Shown piece after piece: positions 1 through 10,421 of a stretch of DNA of 64,000 nucleotides. Position numbers and translations under genes: made by a program. This stretch comes from Xanthoparmelia taractica. Its lineage: Eukaryota; Ascomycota; Lecanoromycetes; Lecanorales; Parmeliaceae. Position 1 is the first letter of the stretch. The number at the start of each line of letters is the position of its first letter. The notes beneath the pieces were generated by a model. The model saw only the letters and a list, made by a program, of their open reading frames with translations. It did not search any database and was not told where the DNA came from. Location of the stretch: NCBI GenBank assembly GCA_033085395.1, contig JANQBS010000129.1, positions 1 through 64,000 of the forward strand. The letters are read 5' to 3'.

Positions 1-458
1 ATTTGCGTATGGCTGAAATTTGTCTATGGCTGGGTAGCACTCAGCCGAGGAACGAGGCTGAGTGTGGGGCACGATTAGTATGAAGCCCCTTCAATCTGAC
101 AGCCCCCCCTCCGTAAACCAACGGATATCCACACAGGTAAGAGTGGCCTCCTGAGTCTTTCCTCTTTCTTTACATTCTCTACGGATCTTTTACTTCCATA
201 CCTTCTTCGTCAAAAGTAGATTCCATTCTTTCATCTGCTTCGGACAGACACTCACTCATTCATCCTTTTGCACTTTGCAAGCTTTGGCCTTGCCCCAATC
301 TTTCTTTCAAGAGTACACAATTTGAGACAATACAGGCCACTCATACACCTCCAAGTCTTATATTTTACGCATCTCTTCGGCTGCCTGTAAGAGAAGCATT
401 TATACGACTTCACGACTTTAACCTCACCCTCTTGACAAGTACCCTCAACGACCTCCAA
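1..458. other. intergenic / 5' leader, no gene
   Basis: No supported coding region. From about position 150 the plus strand becomes rich in C and T, as expected for the promoter and 5' leader of the secreted-protein gene that starts at 459. Confidence 0.5.
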
Positions 459-1562
459 ATGCATACTTCAATCCTCATCTCAACTCTCCTTGGCGCTGGC
501 GCCCTTGCCTTCCCGCAACACAAGCATGCACACCTTCACGAGAAGAAGGACGTCGTATTCTATTCCCAGTGGCAAGAAGGTCCTCACACTCTCATCCAAG
601 AATTCATCAACGACAACAAAGCGGTCGGGAACTCACCACCTCCTGCTTCAACCTCCGCTGCCGTTGTGGTCAAGGCAGACTACGCCTTTCCCCACGGAGG
701 TCATTATTCTCGGATCTACGAGGCCCAAGAGCAATATCAGTACCCTGCAGCTCCTACGACAAGTGCTCCCTCTCCAGTCGTTACTCCTCCAGCCGTTTCA
801 ACCACCCAACCTCCTCCCGCAGTTGTAGAGGCCACCACAGCCAACTCCCCCCCAGCCTCCTCGTCCTCCTCGGTCCCGGAATCTTCGGGCAGCGGTGACA
901 CCACCAATAGCACCTCTACCGGCGCCTGCAACCCCACCGGCGGTGACGCATGGTTATCACCTCCCTGCACCGGTTCCTCCGGTGCCTCCGCCCTTGACAA
1001 AATTAACAACCTGCGCAAGACCTGGAACCCCTCCCTCGCCGAATACAAATGGGATACTGGCCTTGCCCAAAATGCCCACGACACCGCCTGGCTCGAAACT
1101 ACCTGGACCTCTGGCACGGACTCAAAGGGGAACCCTACAGAAACTCCCAACGGCGAAGGCCGCGGCTGGGTCATGGGTCACCATCTGTTCCCCGGCAGCA
1201 ACGGGCAGTGCATCGCCGAAGGCGACAACACGAAGTCCAACGGAGACCTCACACCCATTGAGACCATGTTTTTGATGTGGATCTGTGAGAAGCCCAACTC
1301 CGCTATCCAGAGCATGTGCGCCGCCATTGATAGCACGGACGGCGACCCAAATTGCAACTGTGCCGATATTGAGCAAAGCTGCTCTTGTGGTCACGCAATG
1401 ATCATTCAGGACACGGGCATGAATAGTATCGGGTGCTATTTCATGAACGCGGTAGCGGAGGGCAAGACTGACAACGCGGTCAATGCCCTCCAAAAGGCAC
1501 AGGAACTGGGCACGGAGGGGAATTCGGCGCCTGGGATGTTGACTTGTGATTTCACCAAGTGA
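459..1562 (+). CDS. secreted Cys-rich protein with CAP/PR-1-like domain
   Basis: Single-exon gene for 367 aa. I chose the ATG at 459 because it starts directly on a signal peptide (MHTSILISTLLGAGALA, cleavage near residue 18). The reading frame is open upstream only to a TTG. A His-rich propeptide-like stretch and a Ser/Pro/Thr-rich linker (about residues 90-150) are followed by a Cys-rich C-terminal half. That half has the layout of fungal CAP (SCP/TAPS, PR-1-like) proteins: an N-terminal helix with LDKINNLR, a WDTGLAQNA block, an MGHHLF segment, then GHAMIIQDTG and IGCYFMNA, which match the family's GH(F/Y)TQ..W and (V/I)GC blocks. About a dozen cysteines suggest extracellular disulphides. 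CAP proteins are secreted and often bind sterols or lipids, but no activity can be assigned here. The domain call is by eye and is degenerate compared with canonical CAP proteins. Confidence 0.72.
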   Translation: MHTSILISTLLGAGALAFPQHKHAHLHEKKDVVFYSQWQEGPHTLIQEFINDNKAVGNSPPPASTSAAVVVKADYAFPHGGHYSRIYEAQEQYQYPAAPTTSAPSPVVTPPAVSTTQPPPAVVEATTANSPPASSSSSVPESSGSGDTTNSTSTGACNPTGGDAWLSPPCTGSSGASALDKINNLRKTWNPSLAEYKWDTGLAQNAHDTAWLETTWTSGTDSKGNPTETPNGEGRGWVMGHHLFPGSNGQCIAEGDNTKSNGDLTPIETMFLMWICEKPNSAIQSMCAAIDSTDGDPNCNCADIEQSCSCGHAMIIQDTGMNSIGCYFMNAVAEGKTDNAVNALQKAQELGTEGNSAPGMLTCDFTK

Positions 1563-3075
1563 GATGGTATCCTGCACCGGTTACATGTTCGATCAACGTC
1601 GAATTTGCTAGCGTTGCATGTCGGAGGGAAGCATGAGTCCTGCGCGGTTGAGAAGAGAGTAGGCTGTTGAGTGCGATAGGCGGTTTCAGTCGTTTACACA
1701 TTCATTTCTTTCCTTTGGCTCGCAGTCGAGCTGGTTGCTGAGCACAGCACTTGGTTGAGCGGATAGATAGGTGGATGTACATATACGATTCAATGCCTCG
1801 TCAGGGGTCAAAGAGACGCTGTGTTCACTTCCTACGTGCCTACTTAGGGACAAAAATTCGCATCATAACGCTGATGAGTATACTTGACCAAAACTTGGCA
1901 ATGAGGCATTCCAGTTCCTTGAACACAGGTCTATAAATCTTATAGAACATGCAATATAATTGATCCGAGGTCTTGGGCAAGCTGATCCTAGTATGGTTCT
2001 CGCCCCCTGAATGTACATTTAGCCGAGGGTTACCCGCCCTAGTGCCAGTGTGTGCTCTTTTCTCCCATCCTTTTACCATCACCTCATCAACCGAGATATG
2101 TAACATCAATCTCATTGATCTATGTCAGAAAGATCTTCACATTTGGCCACAGTCCAACCCGACCAAAAGACTAGAATCGATTCCACCAGGTTCAAGGCCA
2201 GGTGTGGCTGCGGTCAATGTGCGCTTCGGTCACTCGGCAGCCTTCCTTGGGGAATCCTCCTCATACCACGCTTCCACTTACGAGTTATGATTGCAAGCTC
2301 GTGGAGATTGGACGCGGTATTAGGCGGTAAGCGCTAATTCACCGTCTGGCTCCTTTCATGTCGAATCGGTAACAGCAATGAATATCATGAACGTTGAATA
2401 CTCTTGCCCGGACGCCATCCCCGTCTCTATGACAAATGGCTCAAGAGTGTTTCATTGTTCTACCACCGATGAAAGCCGCTGAACGTCTGGATACAGCAGA
2501 CACGTTTGAAGATTCAAGTTCGATGATGTGAGGTAGGTGGAGTGATTCTTTGACTATTCCTCATGGCCCCTAGGACGGAATCAATATGCTTAAGATTGAT
2601 TGATTCTATTTCCTAATCACCTTGAAAATTTAGTTTTATTATGGTACCCTCATTATAAGCCAAACGACTTTCCACAGTCGTCACCATCTGGAATGCCAAG
2701 ATTTTGGATCCTTAGCGTGGGAATGGACGAGGTCACCGAAACCTGCATAAGCGAATGCGGATAGCTTCAAATTCGCTTAATGAACGAATTCGGTCATCGA
2801 GGATTAATATCTTGCTAGTCGAACGCCATTTTCCCGGTTGGGGAAGCACGAAACCCATTCAGCTGTACGGTACCTCCATAATGGTCACTGTATATGAAAT
2901 TCATCGGTCTTTCGGTGAGCGTCGCTGTTTGTATAAGATAAGCAACAACAAATGACCATGCGCGCCTTCACCATCGTTTAACGCTTTATATACATTGCTG
3001 TGTCTCGATTCCACGCTGCTTTCTTGTTTGACCCTCTCAAACCGCCCACTCGTTCAAACGACATCAATCAAAAAC
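1563..3075. other. 1.5 kb intergenic, no gene seen
   Basis: Only short, compositionally random frames on both strands. AT content rises near 2580-2650. The distal part is the promoter of the gene at 3076. Confidence 0.5.
2987..2992 (+). promoter_or_regulatory. TATA-like element upstream of the PEBP-like gene
   Basis: TATATA lies about 85 bp upstream of the ATG at 3076, a reasonable distance for a fungal TATA element with a short leader. This is inferred from sequence and distance only. Confidence 0.3.
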
Positions 3076-3779
3076 ATGCTCTCTCTACTCGCCGCAGCGG
3101 CGTGTCTCATCAGCAGCGCCCTCGCCCAAACACCACCCAGCTACACACCAGCCAAGACCAATCAAACACTCGGTCTCACATATGGCAGCGTCTCCGTAAA
3201 AGCCGGCCAAACCCTCCCCTACAATGGTCCGCCCCACCCTTCTCTCTCTTTCCCACATTCTCACTAACCCATTTGCAAGTCCCCACCTACGCCCCAACCC
3301 TCAGCACCACCCTCCCCCTCAACGCGTCTTACATCGCCATCATCGTCGACACAACCGCAAACCTGAGCTCCCCGATCCCGGCCTCCCTCGTCTGGTTCCA
3401 ACAAGACGTCACATTCTCCCCCACCACCGGCATCGCCACCATCGGCACCCCCGCCCAAGTCCCCTACCAAGCCCCCACCTCCGTCGGCCACGCCTACCTC
3501 GCCCTCCTCTACACCCAACCACCGGGCTTCATCATCCCGCCCGATTTCCCCTACAACAACACCTTCCGCGTCGCTTTCAACGTCAGCCGCGTCGCTGTCG
3601 ACTTTAAGACTCCGCTGCTGGCGGCGAATTGGTTCGTGCTGGGGAGTAATTGCTCTGCGCCGGCTTATACGGCGAGTTCGGGGTTCGGGGCCAGTTCGGG
3701 GTTTGCGTCGGCGACGCATGGGCCGTATGCAAAGCAGACAGGGGTCGTGTATGCTAATGGCGCCAGGGGGAGGTATTGA
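3076..3779 (+). CDS. secreted PEBP-like (phosphatidylethanolamine-binding protein family) protein
   Basis: Two exons, 3076-3226 and 3280-3779, joined over a 53-nt intron (donor GTCCGC, branch-like CACTAAC, acceptor GCAAG). The product is 216 aa. The join is needed because the first frame stops inside the intron, and it gives a continuous protein. A signal peptide (MLSLLAAAACLISSALA) is followed by a domain with the PEBP order: a YIAIIVDTT block (family: Y.L.MVDPDAP), a LVWFQQD block (family: LHWL..N), and GHAYLALLYTQP (family: GPHRYVFLLYRQP). Next comes FRVAFNVSRVAVDFKTPLLAANWF, which is the family's final helix-strand unit. Several Asn glycosylation sequons and an Ala/Gly/Ser-rich tail fit a secreted protein. 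Fungal secreted PEBP-like proteins are common, but their ligands are mostly unknown. The donor site is weak. Confidence 0.7.
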
Positions 3780-5091
3780 AGGTGGGAGGATGGGTTGTGG
3801 TAAGTGAGGTGGTGGAGGGGTGGGGAGTTTGAAGAGTGATGGTTGTGAAGAGAAAAGAAAAGAAAAGAAAAGAGTGTAATTATGGCGTTGGTGTGCCTTG
3901 TGGATATAGACTAACAGAAATATAATAAGAATCAATGTGTTCACTTTCGCGTGCGAGGTGACGCATATAGAACAGTTCTACTCTTCAGATTAGGCCGTTC
4001 TTCTCAATTAAACATGGTATCGTCGTTGCTCTCTCTCTCAGTCGTGTCAAGCCTACACACGGTCAAGCGATCGATGGGGCAGTGCAATTAATTATCTGGT
4101 TTGGGAACTCAAGCAGGAACATTTGTTGCATAACAAGTTGTGCGCAACATGACAACTAGTTCTTCTTGAATCCTGGAGTCGCTCAAATGACAAAGCACGG
4201 GGACACGGGAAATTCTGATTGCATAAGACAAGAAAGAAAATGATGTCTTTGGCTCCCGCATTCGAGCTCGCTAAAGCACCTCGTACCCCCGGTAATCTGG
4301 GCCTACGGTAGTATGGCAGCGAAAGGCTCCTGGCTTGAACCTCGTACGCTGCGGCTCCGATCGACAATATCCTCCCCAACGACGACCATGTGTGCTTTAG
4401 TAGATACTACGATAGGAGGCGTGATCGACGTGACCTTCTTTATCTTGTTAACGCATCATAAGATAATTCCTAGCAGTTTTATGTACAGTTTCCAACAGTG
4501 AGCTGCTTCTACCTGTCATAGAATGGTGCAGATGATGGGTAATGCAGCTTGAAGCCCTTCCTCATAGCACCCTCCGTCTGTTTGCGTGAAGGTAGGATAT
4601 TAGGGACCACCGTTGAGGCTGCGGGAGTCTTCTCTGCTATTCTGTCTTTGGGAGGGGGGGAGGAATTGAGTGTGCGATGTTGCTGAATGGAATTGGGTTC
4701 AGAAAGGACGGAACAAGGTTGGACTACTTCCCAAGAGATGAGATCTACCTAGGACCTAGATCTCAAACGGGGTTCATTTGAGTGAGCATTGCTTTCACGG
4801 GTTTTGTCAACTTGGGTGTGTGTTCGACCCGTGATCATCAAGATTGTGCACAGAGAAAAGAAGGGCAAGTAGCTGCCAATGATCCGGAGGGTGACTCGAA
4901 GTTTGGTTGGGTAATGGGATGTAATACAACGAGAACCTCGCCGTCGACAAAATCGGGCACAAAGCGGGGACCATACTAACAATCTGAGCAAAGAAGATCC
5001 ATATTCGCAGTCCCTTGTCTTCCCACCCCCGGTCCTTATTTGGTGAAAGATTGTCTGACTCAAAAAGGTTATACCAGGGATTCAACCCTCG
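3780..5091. other. intergenic, contains a GAAAA microsatellite
   Basis: About 1.3 kb between convergent genes. A short AAAAG/GAAAA run lies at about 3849-3873, just beyond the stop of the PEBP-like gene. No coding region is supported. Confidence 0.5.
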
Positions 5092-5661
5092 TTATTCTGA
5101 AAGTGTCGTATTCAGCATGATATCCGTTAGATGTAATGGCTTTCCACTAAGGGCGACCCAAAAGACGCCTGCGTCTACCGGTGTGATACCCCCTCTATAT
5201 CCATTTTTCTCATTTACACACTTTAGGCGAATTCTCTCCGCACATTGTGCAATGTCATTTCGAGAAAAGGTGCCCCGATGAATGGGCAGCTCATGCGATG
5301 GTACGAGAAATAGGCCACAGCTTCCATAAAACCATGCTCCAGTGTGTTCCCAGACCAAAGGCTCCCCGTCAGGTCCTTCCCGGAGCATTTTCATCACGGC
5401 CTGGGTGCAGTCTGTCGGGTCGGTGATCGGGTTGGCTTTTCCCATAGGATCGGCGCCTGGATGATCGGGCCAGCATCCTAGGCGAGAAGTCGCGGTGGTT
5501 GTGAGATTCTTTACCAGAACGACTGTTGATAAAGTGGGGGGTGAGGTCGATGGGTTGACATCATTTGGTGTCGAATTACTGGAAACATGTGCTGTAGGGA
5601 CAGCAGATACAGTAATGAGTAGAGAGGAGGCGAAGGAGATGACCAGAGTCGAAGACAGCAT
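5092..5661 (-). CDS. small secreted protein, orphan family
   Basis: Single exon, 189 aa, ATG at 5661-5659. It has an N-terminal signal peptide (hydrophobic to about residue 20, cleavage near VSAVPTA). A Thr/Ser/Asn-rich stretch with several N-glycosylation sequons follows, then a compact domain with five cysteines (GCWPDH, DCTQ, GSCGLF, QCAER, KCVN). The combination of short length, signal peptide, cysteines and no recognisable enzyme motif is typical of fungal small secreted proteins. I do not recognise a characterised family. An effector-like role is possible but purely inferred. A TATA-like element sits about 30 bp upstream. Confidence 0.65.
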   Translation of the reverse strand: MLSSTLVISFASSLLITVSAVPTAHVSSNSTPNDVNPSTSPPTLSTVVLVKNLTTTATSRLGCWPDHPGADPMGKANPITDPTDCTQAVMKMLREGPDGEPLVWEHTGAWFYGSCGLFLVPSHELPIHRGTFSRNDIAQCAERIRLKCVNEKNGYRGGITPVDAGVFWVALSGKPLHLTDIMLNTTLSE

Positions 5662-6796
5662 TGAGAACTTGAACGCAGTGTGGGAATTTTATACATAGGC
5701 GTTTCAAGGCTTGAACAGTGAGATAAAAAAAGGAGCCATCGTCACTTATAGCATTGGTGGCAACCATGGCATCCGTGCAATGGATGTGCGGCGTGCGCCA
5801 ATGCTGCTGTTCAAAACGGTTTCAGGATGATCAGCAGTCTCCCTACCTCGAGAATGAGCAAAGGCCACTTGAAGCTTGAGCTACGACCTATTCCGACGCT
5901 TTGAGCGATTGGGGCAGTCGCCAATCGATTATCCGACGCCAGTTGCTTGCCTCAGGACATTTCGTCAATGACTGATAAGGTAGTAGATGCACATCAGTGC
6001 TCAAGCTCTAGATCCAGCCTGGTATCGAGGTCCTTGCATTCAGTGCTATGACCGTCTTTGCTAAATACTATGGAGCAGAGCAATAGGAGAGGGGGGCCCC
6101 AGTGGTTTGGATGGATCGCGGCAATCCGCTGCGCGATGCTGAGTCCTTCCACACTGTCAGTCCGGAACTCGGGCGTTTGTATCTGATCCGGAACTGTGCC
6201 TATGTAGGATTTACTTAAATGGATCAATGCCCCTACTGGGCTCTATAGACAACGCTAAAGCTCAATCTATACGCTGAGGGGAGATAGTTTTTGGGTCGTT
6301 AACGGCCTGTAGGGCCATTTCCCGAAAGTACCTTAGGGCTAGGGCTAGCACTAGCGCTCTCCAGGAATAATCTGCTCACCCCTCGTGCGTATGAGTTCGT
6401 GCTCGGGTGCATGCTCATGAATACCGCATTCCTGTCACATTATCCTGTCCACCGTTGATGAGACTCACAGTGTGAGCGAGCTGTTCTGGTTGGACTGCGC
6501 CTCGAGATCTGCGCCTGCTGTCAGCCCTGTAACGACGGCACGGCCGAGCGGGCCTCTTGGCATATCTTCAACGATAGCTTTCCTTTTTCTGGTCAATGAT
6601 GACAGTAATCACAGTCAATCCTTCCGACGGTCTGTGACTCTTCCATTCTTTCGTCCGTTCTATCAATGGATAAAACGTCCTTTCCTTTCTGCTTGCAACA
6701 ATTCCTTGGCGCAGTCTGAGCCTTTTTCGTATATCACAAGTCATCACTCAAGAGCTACCATCCACAGGACTCACACCCTCTCGGTATCCTGAAGAC
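5662..6796. other. 1.1 kb intergenic (divergent promoters)
   Basis: Lies between the minus-strand secreted-protein gene and the plus-strand tubby-like gene. The last 300 bp are CT-rich, a typical fungal leader. A short TAGGGC repeat near 6330-6350 is not a telomere array. Confidence 0.45.
5687..5693 (-). promoter_or_regulatory. TATA box-like element for the small secreted protein
   Basis: On the minus strand this reads TATAAAA, about 26-32 bp upstream of the ATG at 5661. It is very close to the start codon, so the leader would be very short. Confidence 0.3.
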
Positions 6797-7591
6797 ATGA
6801 GTGGTCAATTACCCCTCAGCGGGCAGCCAGCTTCTCCTTACACAGTTGGTCCTCCGTCTCAGTACCCCAATACCTTCAGGGGACAACCTATCCCGCAATC
6901 ACAACCAGCTGCCCATTACGATGGGACACCGCCATACACAGAAAATCCTTCCTACACAGCAGCCCCCAACTCCATAAGCGCTCCGCGCTACAGCTCCGAC
7001 GCTTTCTCGACAGCGGCACCGCCCTCGTACAAAGCATCAGCCGACTTACCCTCGTCCGCTCGCCTCCTCCACGTCTACCATTCTGGCATGTTGCACCGGA
7101 AGATTCACATCCTCGGTCCCGACAAAACCACCGTCCTCTACACCATCAAACCGGATGGCGGAAGTCTGTTTGGCTCCAAGCCGGACGTGACGGTCTACAG
7201 AAACGACACCAGCACCGTCGTTGGCACCGTCACCTTCCACTCCTTCTCCAGGTCAATCGATCTGGTCATCCATAATAACCCTATCGCCCTCGCCTCCATG
7301 GGCATGTTTACTAGCGCCCACGAATGGACCAGTCTGGCCACTACAGCAGAGGGAAACCCAATGCGCTTTATATGGAAGAGTGACCATGGATTCAATGGGG
7401 GCGACATGATATGTTTGGATCAGCAGAGGAAGATATGTGCAAAATTTGAGGCCAGCATGTGGGCGCTGCAGAAAGATGGCAAGTTCGAGGTGGGCCCTTT
7501 CGTGAGTGGGGTTTTGATGGATGAGGTCATCGTGACTGGGTTGGCAATGCTGGAATTGAGGAAAAGGAGTAATAGGGCATCTACCGCTTGA
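6797..7591 (+). CDS. tubby/LURP-one-like (Tubby C-terminal-like) protein
   Basis: Single exon, 264 aa. The first ~80 residues are low complexity, rich in Pro, Tyr, Ser and Gln with PPxY-like patches (PPYT, APPSY). Residues ~85-260 form a beta-rich domain beginning ARLLHVYHSG and continuing through KIHILGPDKTTVLY, TVTFHSFSRSIDLVI and MRFIWKS. This fits the fungal DUF6593/Tubby-C-like superfamily (phospholipid scramblase, LURP-one and tubby folds): short strands around a central hydrophobic helix. There is no signal peptide or membrane segment, so it is probably cytosolic or membrane-peripheral. The PPxY-like N-terminus could be a WW-domain docking region. The function is unknown and the fold assignment is by eye. 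Confidence 0.68.
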   Translation: MSGQLPLSGQPASPYTVGPPSQYPNTFRGQPIPQSQPAAHYDGTPPYTENPSYTAAPNSISAPRYSSDAFSTAAPPSYKASADLPSSARLLHVYHSGMLHRKIHILGPDKTTVLYTIKPDGGSLFGSKPDVTVYRNDTSTVVGTVTFHSFSRSIDLVIHNNPIALASMGMFTSAHEWTSLATTAEGNPMRFIWKSDHGFNGGDMICLDQQRKICAKFEASMWALQKDGKFEVGPFVSGVLMDEVIVTGLAMLELRKRSNRASTA

Positions 7592-7810
7592 TGAACTCAA
7601 GTCTGGCTTTTGTCTCCTTCTAGCGATTATTACCTTGTCATAGGGCTCAAGTATGCTTCTCCATCGTCTACGTACTCCACATATCCCTAAACATTTTGTA
7701 GAACTCCCAGCCCATGCATTTTCCAGTCTCATTCATTTCCCAACGCGAACATCCTACTGTCATTTCCCTTTCCTCTCCTATTCTTCACCATCATCTCCAT
7801 TCACCCGCCC

Positions 7811-8426
7811 TTAGAACATGGCAATCGGGTTCGTGGCATTCGCAGGCCTCGACTGTGTCACGTCCCAGTGCTCAACAATGCAAGTCCCCTCCATCCGATA
7901 AATATCTGCCAAAGCAATGGGTTCCTCGCCCGGCTCGTCAACACGCACGTGAGCGAAGCCGATGTTGTTGTCGAAGCTTTGTCGGAGCACGGTGGAGGGA
8001 ATATAAGGGATGACTGAGTAAAGGGACTCAAGGTCAGCATTCCGCTCAGTGAGGAGAGCCTCGTAACCTCTTTGACAAAAAGCGGGCAGGTGGAGTAGAG
8101 GTAGGATGTGGAAATCTACACTTACTGTGAGATAGTTTTATCTCATTCGGAACCCTGCCCTGGGCATCAAAGGGATCATGCTCGGTCAGATTGTAAGCGA
8201 TGTACTTGTCGAAGGCGCCGATGACGTCCTTCACGACATATAGCTCGTGGACGAATGCGAAGAAGATCTGGCGCTGGATGTATTCGGGCGCGGGGACGCC
8301 GGGGCAGTAGCTGGTGTTGGTATCGACTTGGCGGCGGGCGTAGGAGCGGGGGTAGAGGCTTGGTGCTGAGAGGGCGAGGAGGGAGGGGAGGGAGGCTAGG
8401 GTTGCGAGGATGATTGAGGTACGCAT
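7811..8426 (-). CDS. secreted SnoaL/NTF2-like protein
   Basis: Two exons on the minus strand, 8426-8126 and 8067-7811, split by a 58-nt intron (donor GTAAGT, acceptor AAAGAG). The product is 185 aa. The phase closes exactly (301 + 257 nt) and replaces a frame that would stop seven codons after the splice site. A signal peptide (MRTSIILATLASLPSLLALS) is followed by an alpha/beta-cone domain: EYIQRQIFFAFVHELY, VIGAFDKYI, then NLTEHDPFDAQGR, and after the intron YSVIPYIPSTVLRQSFDNN, HVRVDEPGEEP, LADIYRMEGTCIVEHWDV. These are the repeats of SnoaL-like polyketide-cyclase/NTF2 fold proteins common in fungi as small secreted proteins. The substrate is unknown. A good TATA element lies about 110 bp upstream. 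Confidence 0.75.
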
Positions 8427-8536
8427 TATTTTTGGTTGTGCAGGGGGTTGAGAGAGATATGTGGGAAAAGGGTATGTGTGAGGTGGGTTCAGGGTGGGTT
8501 TGGTCTGGGTATTGCAAGGGGGAGTGTCGGATACCC

Positions 8537-8542
8537 TTTATA
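8537..8542 (-). promoter_or_regulatory. TATA box of the SnoaL-like gene
   Basis: TATAAA on the minus strand (context GTATAAAGGG), 111 bp upstream of the ATG at 8426. Confidence 0.4.
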
Positions 8543-9558
8543 CGTTATGAATGTGCAGCTATGGAGCATTCGGGGCGGCGATCAGACATGCACAGATCGG
8601 ATACGTCACGAAGAGCAAGGTGACCCATAGCAAGTTCGCCGAGAAAGCATGGATCATGTAGAAGGCGTTCGTCATGGATCAGGTTCATCCGCGAGCCTTG
8701 GAATAAAAATATAAGCTCGGGTACCTGCGTTGGAGATGAATCCTCTCTTTCAAAGATTCGATTCAGAACGATCGGCCATGACCTGCATATGTCAGATGGT
8801 TCCCCTTCTCGGAATTCCCCGGCTTGTCCGAGTGCAAGTCTGCTGCTATGGTCATCTTCGTACGGTTTGTGCTGACAAGTTGCCATTTCCGGACCGCTGA
8901 AGCGAATTTGTCCGAAGCGGCATGAGCCTAGGCAGGGATCTCCTCTTATGGAAGCGATTAGTCTTCACGTTTCCTTGTCATTTGTCATTGGCTGGTGGAG
9001 GAAAAGATTCACAACCGTGGCTTTTGAAGGATTTCGGTCTCGCTAGGAAAACATGCGAGCTTCGGTCGCCTATCAAACCATGGTTTTAAGTCAGTCCGGG
9101 CCAAGGTACCCGTCATCTTTTAATTTTCCAGGAATATTAGTAGGCTTTTGAGTAACTGTATAGAGTACGGAGAAGCTCGTGGATAAGGGTGTGGCAGAGT
9201 TGGGGTGCTTATGTGGAGGTACTCGTGGACTCTATGGCACGTTTGTCCTTGTCCACACGGTGATCAAACCTCCCTTGGCTAGTAACATGCACATCAGCAG
9301 CATGGTGTTTGACCTATAGGTGCATGAGACTTCCGGATGTGGTAATGAGGGGTGCTGATGGGAGAAGATCTCGAAGTGAATATTTTGTGAATGATGACGA
9401 GTCGTAGAACTAACGTGTTCTACCGACTGGTAAGAAGTAAAGTCAACGCTCCGATTATCAGACACGAACGAGCAGCCATGCAAGCCCAACGGCTTTGACG
9501 AAAAGGCTATAATTGCCACTGTAAGTGTGAACAACGCTTGGACAAATAGACATACCCT
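8543..9558. other. 1 kb intergenic, no gene seen
   Basis: Frames up to about 110 codons on the minus strand have no signal peptide, domain or conserved look. I treat them as chance. Confidence 0.4.
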
Positions 9559-10421
9559 TCAGGCTGCAACCATGCCCCCTTTCACCTCATCTCCAAAGAC
9601 CAGGGGGGGCCCAGTCATACTTCCGTTGAGCTGATCTTCGTAACCCATAGGCGTCTTCATTGATTCAGCCAAGTCTCTCATTCCGCTCGTATTCTTGGGA
9701 TGTGAAGCGTCCTCCATTGTAGGCAGCGCATTCTCTTGAGCGGCTGGTGGGCCAGCAGCGTCTCCGGGTATTCCGGTCATGACAGCCGCCTCATCCACCA
9801 TCTTCTTCTTTTCTGACTCCCCGAATGTGTCCCTACCACTCGCAAACACCTTGTCCAAGTCAAATTCTGCCCACTTGATTTCCACCGCCAGTCCGGCGAA
9901 CTTCCATTTCCCATCCACTTTCTTGTACCAATGCTGGTTCGTGCCGTGTGCATGACCCTTCACCGCAACTTCCGTCTTGGTCTCATCTGTATATCGTTGG
10001 TGCGGAACGCGTAGCTGATGCCATCCCACTACTTCGGTATCTGATATCTTCTCCCATTTCGAGGAGCCTATGAAATGCTGGGTCTTAAGGAGAGGGTCGC
10101 CGAGGACGTGTGGGTCGGAGGCCATGGCGACGTATTCGTCTGCTGGGAGGGCTTCCCAGAGCTTGTCAAGGAAGGAACGGTAGTCGATGCGCATAGTTGG
10201 GGCAACGCAGGCGCGGAGGCGGGCCCAATTCTGGCAAGTGGGTCAGTAGGCTTGTAGAGGACCTGGAGAGGGATATCGACTTTGGAGTCATAGCTCTCGG
10301 CCCATTCGAAGAGGGCGGCGTTGATACCTAGGTAGTCTGTGTGAAACTGTTAGCAGGGAGGTTCGAAGGAAGCAAAGATGTACCTGCCTGAGAACGAGAT
10401 CTCTTCTGGTACGAGAGGCAT
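9559..10421 (-). CDS. SCD1: scytalone dehydratase (melanin-type) with C-terminal extension
   Basis: Three exons on the minus strand: 10421-10388, 10336-10281 and 10230-9559, giving 253 aa. Scytalone dehydratase removes water from scytalone and vermelone in DHN-melanin synthesis. The protein matches the family closely: EISFSDYLGINA, EWAESYDSK, then RIDYRSFLDKLWEALPA, VLGDP, TQHFIG, HQLRVPHQRY, KGHAHG, HWYKK and WKFAGL. Aligned from memory with the Magnaporthe enzyme, the catalytic residues are kept: Tyr27/Asp28, Tyr47, His82, His107 and Asn128. The position of Ser129 is Gly here. Intron 2 (50 nt, GTCGAT..GCCAG) is ordinary. Intron 1 only restores the frame if it starts at GC (CAG|GCAGGT), so it is probably a GC-AG intron. 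The last ~80 residues form an extra hydrophilic tail. No polyketide synthase or reductase lies nearby, so this may be a stand-alone melanin gene or a paralogue. Confidence 0.88.

Noticed and set aside
3264..3944. 226-codon minus-strand frame rich in Gly, Asp and Arg
   Set aside because: Antisense to exon 2 of the PEBP-like gene, which has a signal peptide and family motifs; the antisense frame has neither.
6330..6356. Telomere-like repeat (TAGGGC units)
   Set aside because: Only two or three imperfect units, not TTAGGG, and with genes on both sides.
10383..10421. Canonical GT donor for intron 1 of scytalone dehydratase
   Set aside because: It breaks the frame with every nearby acceptor, while the GC donor 4 nt upstream restores the conserved protein.
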